Shown: positions 45,495 through 52,176 of the stretch, piece by piece
Layout: every line of letters begins with the position of its first letter
Position numbering within the stretch: the stretch's first letter is position 1
Assembly (NCBI GenBank): GCA_902562285.1
Contig: CACESU010000012.1
Coordinates: 1-52,176 of the forward strand
Length of the DNA stretch: 52,176 bases
Reading direction: 5' to 3'
Origin: an uncultured Alphaproteobacteria bacterium
GTDB taxonomy: Bacteria; Pseudomonadota; Alphaproteobacteria; Rhodobacterales; Rhodobacteraceae
Translations under genes and position numbers: made by a program
The notes under the pieces: generated by a model
The model's database searches: none
Told to the model about the DNA's origin: nothing
Seen by the model: the letters and a program-made list of their open reading frames with translations, nothing else

Positions 45495-47096
45495 TTGAAT
45501 TATAAAGTTTTAATTTCAGATAATTTATCTAAAGGTATTGTTAATAAATTTAAAAGGGAGGATATAAGTGTAGTCTATAACCCTGAAATAGGAAAAGATA
45601 ATACATTGCTTTTAAATGAAATTTGTAACTACGATGCTATAGCTATAAGATCAGATACAAAGCTAGATTCAATAGTATTAAATAAAGCTATTAAATTGAA
45701 AGTCATTGGAAGAGCAGGTATTGGGGTTGACAATATAGACTTGGATTCTGCCTCAAGTAAAGGCATTGTGGTAATGAATACCCCCTTTGGTAATGCTATA
45801 ACCACTGCTGAACATACTATAGCAATGATTTTTGCGGCTGCTAGAAACATACCTGCAGCTAATCAATCTACACAAAGTGGGAGATGGGAAAAGAAAAAAT
45901 TTATAGGAATTGAATTATCGAGAAAAAAATTAGGTATAGTTGGTGTTGGTAATATTGGATCGATTGTAGCCTCTTTGGCCCAATCTATAGGTATGGAGAT
46001 AATTGCATATGATCCTTTTTTATCAGATGAAAGAGCAAAGAGTTTAAAGATTTATAAAACTCAGGATCTTAATGATTTATTATCTCAGTCTGATGTTGTA
46101 ACACTTCATTTGCCAAAAAATGAAAATACTCATAATATAATATCAAGAGAAAATATTTTTAAAATGAAGAAAGGTTCAATCTTAGTTAATTGTGCAAGGG
46201 GTGGTTTAGTAGAAGAGATAGCGGTTGCCGAAGCTATCAAAGCAAAACACCTATCCGCTGCTGCATTTGATGTTTTTCTGAAAGAACCTGCCACATCAAA
46301 TCCTTTGTTTGGTTTAAAAAATGTAATTTGCACTCCTCATTTAGGTGCTTCCACTGCAGAAGCTCAAGAAAAAGTTTCATTTCAAATAGCTGACCAAATA
46401 ATCAATTACCTTAAAAATGGTGCAATTACTAACGCATTGAATACACCTTCTATTGATCCAAAAGAAGCTATTTTATTAAATCCATGGATAAGATTAGCTA
46501 AAATTTTAGGTTCGTTTGTTGGTCAGATTTTAGATTCACCTATTTTAGATATAGAGATTGAGTATGTAGGAAAAGTAGGGGAATTAAATTTTAAACCTAT
46601 TTCATCAGTTTTAATAGCTGAGACATTAAAACCATTAGTTGGTAGTGGTGTGGTCAATATGGTATCCGCTCCTTTAATTGCAAGAAATAAAGGGATAAAA
46701 ATATCAGAGATTAGAAGAGATACTCAGGGTACTTTTGACTCTTATATAAGAGTTCATATAAACCATAAAAGTTCTATATTTTCTATAGCGGGGACAATAT
46801 ATTCTGATAGTAAACCTAGATTTATCCAAATAAATAGTATTAATCTAGAAGCAGAACCGGTTGATCATATGCTGTATACAACAAATATCGACAAACCAGG
46901 ATATATTGGGGCACTTGGAACGGTATTAGGTGAAGCTAACGTAAACATAGCTACTTTTTCCTTGGGGAGAGATAATAGAAATGGTAAAGCTTTAGCATTG
47001 TTAGGAGTAGATGAAGCTATTTCTGATTTAGTGATTAAAAAAATAAAAAAACTTCCACAAGTAGATATAGCAAAATCTTTGAATTTTTTAAAATAG
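45495..47096 (+). CDS. serA: D-3-phosphoglycerate dehydrogenase
   Basis: Oxidises 3-phosphoglycerate, the first step to serine. The 533 residues have a Rossmann loop GVGNIG near 150, GRAGIGVDNIDL, and the catalytic His in TPHLGAST, then an intervening substrate-binding domain and a C-terminal ACT domain (about 457-530) for likely serine feedback. TTG at 45495 is the start. purA follows by 54 bases. Confidence 0.97.
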   Translation: MNYKVLISDNLSKGIVNKFKREDISVVYNPEIGKDNTLLLNEICNYDAIAIRSDTKLDSIVLNKAIKLKVIGRAGIGVDNIDLDSASSKGIVVMNTPFGNAITTAEHTIAMIFAAARNIPAANQSTQSGRWEKKKFIGIELSRKKLGIVGVGNIGSIVASLAQSIGMEIIAYDPFLSDERAKSLKIYKTQDLNDLLSQSDVVTLHLPKNENTHNIISRENIFKMKKGSILVNCARGGLVEEIAVAEAIKAKHLSAAAFDVFLKEPATSNPLFGLKNVICTPHLGASTAEAQEKVSFQIADQIINYLKNGAITNALNTPSIDPKEAILLNPWIRLAKILGSFVGQILDSPILDIEIEYVGKVGELNFKPISSVLIAETLKPLVGSGVVNMVSAPLIARNKGIKISEIRRDTQGTFDSYIRVHINHKSSIFSIAGTIYSDSKPRFIQINSINLEAEPVDHMLYTTNIDKPGYIGALGTVLGEANVNIATFSLGRDNRNGKALALLGVDEAISDLVIKKIKKLPQVDIAKSLNFLK

Positions 47097-47150
47097 ACTA
47101 ATTTTTTTTTAACTAGTAATATTTAAAAATTGACCTGGAAAGGATAATTA

Positions 47151-48446
47151 ATGAACAATCTTGTGGTAGTTGGTTGTCAGTGGGGTGACGAAGGAAAAGG
47201 TAAGCTTGTTGATTATTTAGGAGATAAAGCAGATATTATCGTACGTTTTCAAGGGGGTAATAATGCAGGCCATACAATTGTCACTGGTGATAAAATTTTT
47301 AAATTGTCATTACTACCTTCTGGGATTTTAAGAGATAAGAAACTGTCAATAATTGGTAACGGTGTTGTTTTAGATCCTTGGGCTTTAAAAAAAGAAATTA
47401 ATTCTTTGGAAAATTTAGGAATTCAAATTTCAAAAAAAAATCTGATGATTGCAGAAAACGTTTCACTAATTCTTCCTTTCCATAAAGAGTTAGATAACCT
47501 TAGAGAAGAAATTGCTGGAGGTAAAAAAATTGGAACAACAGGCAGAGGAATAGGTCCAGCATATGAAGATAAAGTCGGAAGACGATCAGTTCGTTTGTCT
47601 GATTTAAATAATCCAGAATTACTTAGGGAAAGATTAGAAAGATCTGTAGCTCATCACAATATTTTAATGAAGGGTTATGGTAAATCTGAATATAGTGTTT
47701 TGGAGGTAGAAAAAAAATTAGATGAAATTTCTCATTTTATTTCCAAGTTCTCAACATGTGTTTGGCAAGAATTAAATCAAGAAAAAAATAAAAATAAAAC
47801 AATTTTATTTGAAGGTGCGCAAGGAAGCCTTTTAGACGTTGATTTTGGAACTTATCCTTATGTTACTTCCTCTAATACATTAGCTCCTGCTGCTTCCATT
47901 GGATCTGGTGTTTCGGCAAAAGAAGTTAAAACTGTTTTGGGAATAGTAAAAGCTTATTCAACTAGAGTAGGGGAGGGTCCTTTCCCAACAGAATTAATTA
48001 ATGACCAAGTTGGCAATCACCTGTCTTCAGTTGGTCATGAAAAAGGTACTGTAACTGGCAGGGACCGTAGATGTGGATGGTTTGATGCGGCGCTAGTAAA
48101 ACAAACATGTATACTAAATGGTGTGAATGGTATTGCGATAACAAAATTAGATGTTTTAGATGGTTTGAAAGAATTGAAAATATGTATTGGTTACAACATA
48201 AACAATAAATTTTATAATTATTTACCATCTAGTATTGATTTAGCAAAAAAAATTGAACCTATTTATGAAATCTTTAAAGGATGGAATGAAAGTACTGTTG
48301 GCGTCAAATCACTAGAAAGATTACCAAAAAATGCTATATTTTATATCAAAGCAATAGAAAAATCTATTGGGTGTCCTGCATATATAATATCTACTTCACC
48401 TGATAGAGATGACATAATAGAGGTTCAAAATCCCTTTGAAAGGTGA
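47151..48446 (+). CDS. purA: Adenylosuccinate synthetase
   Basis: Joins IMP and aspartate with GTP to give adenylosuccinate for AMP. The P-loop QWGDEGKGKLVD lies at about 10-21, NNAGHTIV near 38-45, GTTGRGIGPAYEDK near 128-141, and GRDRRCGWFD near 304. Length is 431 residues, standard. GGAAAGGA is 8 bases before the ATG. Confidence 0.98.
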   Translation: MNNLVVVGCQWGDEGKGKLVDYLGDKADIIVRFQGGNNAGHTIVTGDKIFKLSLLPSGILRDKKLSIIGNGVVLDPWALKKEINSLENLGIQISKKNLMIAENVSLILPFHKELDNLREEIAGGKKIGTTGRGIGPAYEDKVGRRSVRLSDLNNPELLRERLERSVAHHNILMKGYGKSEYSVLEVEKKLDEISHFISKFSTCVWQELNQEKNKNKTILFEGAQGSLLDVDFGTYPYVTSSNTLAPAASIGSGVSAKEVKTVLGIVKAYSTRVGEGPFPTELINDQVGNHLSSVGHEKGTVTGRDRRCGWFDAALVKQTCILNGVNGIAITKLDVLDGLKELKICIGYNINNKFYNYLPSSIDLAKKIEPIYEIFKGWNESTVGVKSLERLPKNAIFYIKAIEKSIGCPAYIISTSPDRDDIIEVQNPFER

Positions 48447-48450
48447 AAAT

Positions 48451-48651
48451 ATGTTAAATAGAAATCTTCGAAAAAAAATAGCTTATTTGATTTTATTCTT
48501 TTTCCTACCCGTTTATATTATTGTCGCGGTTTCAATAATGAATTACCTTAGCCAATTAAATATATGGATTGAACTAATTATTTATGTTTTATTAGGTGTA
48601 TTATGGATTTTCCCATTTAAATTTATCTTTAAAGGGTTAGCATCAAGGTAA
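48451..48651 (+). CDS. DUF2842-like small membrane protein
   Basis: A 66-residue two-helix inner-membrane protein (about 11-31 and 38-60). The end VLLGVLWIFPFKFIFKGL fits, from memory, the DUF2842 family, which sits beside purA or serA in alphaproteobacteria. I start at the ATG at 48451, with AAAGGTGA upstream; an earlier ATG at 48436 lies inside purA. Function is unknown. Confidence 0.8.
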   Translation: MLNRNLRKKIAYLILFFFLPVYIIVAVSIMNYLSQLNIWIELIIYVLLGVLWIFPFKFIFKGLASR

Positions 48652-48691
48652 AAATGCAAAAGATTTAATATTCACATATAGGATTTCTGCT

Positions 48692-49363
48692 TTGCTTGTT
48701 AAAAGCTACAATAAGCCTTTAACCTTAATAGGTGGAGGTGAATTTTCGTACCAAATTTTTTCAAAATGTTTGAGAATTGCTCCAACACTTATAGCCGTTG
48801 ATGCTGGTTTAAATCATTTAAATGTTAAGAAATCTATTCCAAAGTGGGTCATTGGAGATTTGGATTCTGCAAAAAAATTAGAGGTATGGAAAAAAAAGGG
48901 AACAAAAATTAAAGGTATTGAAGAACAAGAGACTACTGATTTTGAAAAATGCCTTTATTCTTTTAACGCACCTTATTTTCTAGCTAATGCGTTTTTAGGT
49001 AAAAGAATAGATCATTCTTTAGCTACTATTTCGACTATAGTGAAAATGAGAAATAAAAAAGTAATACTTTTGGGAAAAAAAGATATTTTATTTCATATCG
49101 AAAATTCTATTGAGTTAGATTTAAAAAAGGGTATCCGATTATCTTTATTTCCCATAAAAAAAGTGCGTGGTGTAAAAAGTAAAGGTTTGAAATATGATAT
49201 CAAAAATATTAAATTTGCTCCTAGTAACTGTCTAGGAACCTCAAATGAGGTAACTGGAACAAAAGTTTTAATTGAACTTGATGGTCCTGGGATGATAATA
49301 ATTCTACCCAAAAGTTGTTTTAAAGATGTAATCTTAAATTTCAATCAAAAATTTTTAAGATAG
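48692..49363 (+). CDS. Thiamine pyrophosphokinase
   Basis: Converts thiamine to thiamine diphosphate with ATP. Metal and substrate motifs are VIGDLDS (D56, D58), TTDFEKCL (D83) and GKRIDHSLATI (D107). At 223 residues it matches bacterial TPK. TTG at 48692 is the start, with AGGA about 9 bases upstream. No thiamine riboswitch is seen in the short gap upstream. An enzyme of this kind suggests uptake or salvage of thiamine. Confidence 0.85.
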   Translation: MLVKSYNKPLTLIGGGEFSYQIFSKCLRIAPTLIAVDAGLNHLNVKKSIPKWVIGDLDSAKKLEVWKKKGTKIKGIEEQETTDFEKCLYSFNAPYFLANAFLGKRIDHSLATISTIVKMRNKKVILLGKKDILFHIENSIELDLKKGIRLSLFPIKKVRGVKSKGLKYDIKNIKFAPSNCLGTSNEVTGTKVLIELDGPGMIIILPKSCFKDVILNFNQKFLR

Positions 49364-49463
49364 CTAGATATTAAATCTTAGTAATAAATATTCCATGCTG
49401 TATATAAGAATAATAAATAAGATTAATTTCGATAATAACTTTTAGATATAAATAATTGATCTT

Positions 49464-50678
49464 TTAAGATCTATCATTTATTTCATTCACTGTGAAACCA
49501 TCATTCTCTAGTGAATCAATAATTGTTTTGATATGATTAGTACTCAAAGCTTCTATCACAGCATCTATTTTCGCATTTTTAACAGGTACATCATGAAACA
49601 TTCTCTGGTGAAAAATTTCAATTATATTTCCTCCATTCTCTGCAATTAAATTTGATATTCTTGCAAGCATTCCTGGTTCGTCTAAAATATCAATTCTGAC
49701 TTTAGCTAATCTACCATCTCTTGAAAGTTTTCTATTGAGTATACTTGCAAAAACTCTTGCATCAATATTCCCACCACAAATTACTGTACCAATATTCAAA
49801 CCTTGAAATAAATCTGGACTTTTCATAATAGCAGCTACACCAACTGCTCCTGCTCCTTCAGAAACAACTCTATCATTTTCAAATAGGGAGCTAATAGCTT
49901 TTTCTATCTCAAATTCATTGACCAATATTATATCATCGATGTAATTTTTAATTATGGAACTAGTAATTTCTCCAGGTATTTTAACAGCAATACCATCGGC
50001 TATTGTATCACCAGTAATATTTAATTCTTTATTCTTAAATAAATTATACATTGCTGGAAATTTTTTTGTTTGTATTCCATATATTTTTATTTTTGGATTA
50101 ATAGATTTTGCTGCAATTGCAATACCAGAAATCAACCCACCGCCACCAATTGGAATTATTAAACAATCAAGATTTGGAATACTTTCTAAAAACTCAATGC
50201 CAATTGTCCCCTGGCCTAAAATAACATTATAGTTATCATAAGGATGAATAAGTGTAAGACCCTCTTCTTTAATTTTTTCTTTAACAAATGATTGAGACTC
50301 ATCCAAGGTTCGACCTTTTAGGATAACATTTGCTCCATATTCTTTTGTTTTCATAACTTTGGCAAAAGGTGCTTGCTCAGGCATAACAATAGTTGCCTTT
50401 ATTCCCTGTTCTCTAGCCCACCATGCAACTGCTTGTGCATGATTTCCTGCAGACATTGCAATTACACCCTTTTTTTTGTTTTGTTCCTCTAATCTATCTA
50501 TAGAAATAAAAGCACCTCTAGCTTTAAAAGAGGAAGTATGTTGTAAATTTTCAAGTTTTAAAAAAACATTCCCATTTATCAGCTTACTCAGGTAATTTGA
50601 TTTAATTTCCGGTGTAATTACTGTATTGTTGTTTAAAAGATTTCTTGCTTCTTGAATATTTTCTAAGTTTACTTGCAA
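49464..50678 (-). CDS. ilvA: Threonine ammonia-lyase (with ACT domain)
   Basis: PLP enzyme that turns threonine into 2-oxobutyrate, feeding isoleucine synthesis. I start at TTG at 50678, preceded by AAAGG, giving 404 residues and the usual N-terminus (NLENIQEARNLL); the open frame runs 65 codons further, back into rpiA, without homology. The PLP Lys is K52 in SFKARGAF, the phosphate loop is GGGGLISG, and an ACT domain lies from about 325 (DILDEPGMLARI). This is the one-ACT-type form, often catabolic or not isoleucine-inhibited. Confidence 0.93.
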   Translation of the reverse strand: MQVNLENIQEARNLLNNNTVITPEIKSNYLSKLINGNVFLKLENLQHTSSFKARGAFISIDRLEEQNKKKGVIAMSAGNHAQAVAWWAREQGIKATIVMPEQAPFAKVMKTKEYGANVILKGRTLDESQSFVKEKIKEEGLTLIHPYDNYNVILGQGTIGIEFLESIPNLDCLIIPIGGGGLISGIAIAAKSINPKIKIYGIQTKKFPAMYNLFKNKELNITGDTIADGIAVKIPGEITSSIIKNYIDDIILVNEFEIEKAISSLFENDRVVSEGAGAVGVAAIMKSPDLFQGLNIGTVICGGNIDARVFASILNRKLSRDGRLAKVRIDILDEPGMLARISNLIAENGGNIIEIFHQRMFHDVPVKNAKIDAVIEALSTNHIKTIIDSLENDGFTVNEINDRS

Positions 50679-50793
50679 GCTTAAATACCTTTCTTTTGAA
50701 ATTTCAACATTTACATTTAATAAATTATTTTTTCTTATTTGACTATAGTAACTATTACTTACATTATTGCAAAATTTTAAAAGAGGATAAATT

Positions 50794-51516
50794 GTGTCTG
50801 ATATTTCAATAAATTTCGATAAAGCTAAAGAGGCTGCTGCAAAAGAAGCATTGACCTTTATAAAGTCAAACATGGTTATTGGTTTAGGTACAGGATCAAC
50901 TGCAAAAATTTTTGTTGATTTATTAGCAAAAAAATTTTTTTTAGAGAAATTAGAAATTAAAGTGTTATCAACATCTTCAATAACTGAAATTCAAGCAAAA
51001 AATTTAGGTCTTCCTCTAACTCAAATAGATAAAGTTTCAAAAATAGACATCGTTATAGATGGTGCTGATGAAACAGATATGAATTTAAATTTAATAAAAG
51101 GTGGAGGAGGAGCATTGCTTCAAGAAAAAATAGTAGCATCAAATAGTAATAAAATGATAGTTATTGTGGACTCAAGTAAAGTTGTAGAAAACTTAGGTAA
51201 ATTCCCACTTCCAATAGAAATTGTAAAGTTTGGCTGTAATAGTACAAAGAAACAGATTGAAAAAATGCTTTATAAGTTAGGTTATTCAAAATTTTCAATG
51301 AATTGGAGAATGGAAAATGATAATTTTTTTATAACAGATGAAAAACATTATATTCTTGATTTACATCTAAAAAAAATTAAGGATCCTATTTTGTTACATA
51401 AAATTATTAATCATATACCAGGTGTTGTTGAAACAGGATTATTTATCAAAATAGCAAATCAAGTAATTGTTGGTGACCATAAAGGGAATGTTAAATTGAT
51501 TAAAGAGGAAGGTTAA
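50794..51516 (+). CDS. rpiA: Ribose-5-phosphate isomerase A
   Basis: Interconverts ribose-5-phosphate and ribulose-5-phosphate. GLGTGSTAKIF lies near 30-40 and DGADETDMNLNLIKGGGGALLQEK near 89-112, the two main signature blocks. At 240 residues it is normal. The start is GTG at 50794, with AGAGGA upstream. It is divergent from ilvA with 115 bases between, and glutathione reductase follows at 3 bases. Confidence 0.96.
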   Translation: MSDISINFDKAKEAAAKEALTFIKSNMVIGLGTGSTAKIFVDLLAKKFFLEKLEIKVLSTSSITEIQAKNLGLPLTQIDKVSKIDIVIDGADETDMNLNLIKGGGGALLQEKIVASNSNKMIVIVDSSKVVENLGKFPLPIEIVKFGCNSTKKQIEKMLYKLGYSKFSMNWRMENDNFFITDEKHYILDLHLKKIKDPILLHKIINHIPGVVETGLFIKIANQVIVGDHKGNVKLIKEEG

Positions 51517-51519
51517 GTT

Positions 51520-52176
51520 TTGGCTAGATATGATTTTGACTTATTTATTATTGGAGCTGGTTCTGGTGGTGTAAGAGCTGCTAGATTAGCATCTAAATTA
51601 GGTAAAAAAGTTGCTATAGCTGAAGAGTATAGATTTGGTGGAACTTGTGTAATTAGAGGCTGCGTTCCAAAAAAATTGATGGTTTTTGCTAGTTCTTATC
51701 CAAAAATTTTCAAAGAAGGTAAAGGATATGGTTGGGATCAAAAAAATGCTTTATTTTCGTGGAATAAATTTTCTAAAAGTATGAATTTTGAAATTGACCG
51801 TCTAGAAGAGATTTATAATGACCTACTTATTTCTTCTAATGTAAAAGTATTTAGACATAAGGCAAAACTTTATAGCTCAAATTCTGTTATTCTAGATGAA
51901 AAAACAAAAATTACTGCGAAATATATTTTAATTGCCACAGGAGGAGAACCGCAAAAATTAGACATTGAAGGCGGTAACCTTACAATTTCTTCTAATGATG
52001 TTTTTAATCTACCTTCTTTACCAAAAAAAATGATTATAATTGGAGGAGGTTATATAGCTTGTGAATTTGCATCTATTTTCAATGGCTTAGGGGTTGAAGT
52101 AACTATACTTTATCGAGGAGACAGAATTTTACGTGGCTTTGATGACGATATAAGAGAAAATATTGAAGAATCATTA
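51520..52176 (+). CDS. gor: Glutathione-disulfide reductase (partial, 3' end outside window)
   Basis: NADPH-dependent flavoenzyme that keeps glutathione reduced. I translated 219 codons from TTG at 51520. FAD loop GAGSGG is at 12-17, redox-active cysteines C43 and C48 in GGTCVIRGCVPKK, and the NADPH domain starts with GGGYIACEFASIF followed by YRGDRILRGFD, whose arginines favour NADPH. The family is about 450 residues, so about half is missing beyond the edge. Confidence 0.94.
   Translation, partial: MARYDFDLFIIGAGSGGVRAARLASKLGKKVAIAEEYRFGGTCVIRGCVPKKLMVFASSYPKIFKEGKGYGWDQKNALFSWNKFSKSMNFEIDRLEEIYNDLLISSNVKVFRHKAKLYSSNSVILDEKTKITAKYILIATGGEPQKLDIEGGNLTISSNDVFNLPSLPKKMIIIGGGYIACEFASIFNGLGVEVTILYRGDRILRGFDDDIRENIEESL

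Noticed and set aside
47998-48228. Minus-strand frame inside purA
   Set aside because: Antisense shadow; composition is that of the complementary strand of purA.
48652-48691. Possible TPP riboswitch before thiamine pyrophosphokinase
   Set aside because: The gap is only 40 bases and lacks CUGAGA-type core sequence.
49456-49475. GATCTTTTAAGATC palindrome at the end of ilvA as a terminator
   Set aside because: It overlaps the stop codon, has a 5-base stem with a 4-base loop and no T-run.
50679-50873. 65-residue N-terminal extension of ilvA, reading into rpiA
   Set aside because: No homology to the family; a TTG with AAAGG upstream at 50678 gives the expected N-terminus.
1-52176. Mobile elements, prophage, CRISPR arrays or defence islands
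   Set aside because: No transposase, integrase, repeats with spacers or phage structural genes were found; the window is core chromosome.

Overview
This is about 52 kb of chromosomal DNA from an AT-rich (about 30% GC by eye), gene-dense alphaproteobacterium, probably a streamlined marine lineage. The placement rests on gene order and family types: DUF177-rpmF-plsX-ihfA-merR-tRNA-Pro, erpA/dgt-argS-SPOR-scpA-scpB, glyQ-DUF6446-glyS-ppdK-SleB hydrolase, the alphaproteobacterial type of SerC, the long form of Dcd and a cysteine-poor DksA. I cannot name the genus. There are 54 supported protein genes (two cut by the window edges), one tRNA, and no insertion sequence, prophage, CRISPR array or rRNA. 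Intergenic gaps are short; the longest, 238 bases before folE, holds no gene I can see. About ten genes appear to start with TTG and five with GTG.

Layout. 1-9.1 kb: gatB (partial) and pepN on the minus strand, a class I glutamine amidotransferase-like hydrolase, a Tat-type metallo-beta-lactamase-fold hydrolase, dusA overlapping a 2-oxoglutarate dioxygenase-like gene, ruvX and ccmI. 9.3-14.4 kb: complete soxBDAG for heterotetrameric sarcosine oxidase, which makes glycine and 5,10-methylene-tetrahydrofolate from sarcosine. 14.4-17.4 kb: a minus-strand run moxR - 57-residue membrane protein - coxE-like VWA gene - M48 metallopeptidase. 17.5-25.3 kb: dksA, an FAD monooxygenase, xthA, erpA, dgt, argS, a SPOR protein and scpAB (condensin). 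25.4-30.3 kb: dcd, tRNA-Pro(GGG), merR, ihfA, plsX, rpmF, DUF177, bamE and msrB. 30.3-36.5 kb: pyrCE, folE and glyQ-DUF6446-glyS. 36.5-43.3 kb: a PPDK homologue, a SleB-type hydrolase, and folB - HAD phosphatase - folP - glmM. 43.3-52.2 kb: a DMT transporter, serC-serA-purA-DUF2842, thiamine pyrophosphokinase, ilvA, rpiA and a partial glutathione reductase gene.

How the genes connect: folate and one-carbon metabolism recurs (folE, folB, folP, soxBDAG), next to serine, threonine and purine synthesis (serC, serA, ilvA, purA) and pyrimidine and dNTP supply (pyrC, pyrE, dcd, dgt).

The most striking observation is the ppdK-position gene. Its phospho-histidine and PEP/pyruvate domains keep their catalytic residues, but its N-terminal ATP-grasp domain has lost the glycine-rich loop and the residues matching E323 and Q335 of the Clostridium enzyme. 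It may not be an ordinary pyruvate phosphate dikinase. Others worth a look are the small membrane gene coupled between moxR and coxE, the HAD phosphatase embedded between folB and folP, the dioxygenase overlapping dusA, and the loss of fabH between plsX and ihfA, where ihfA now has a near-consensus promoter.
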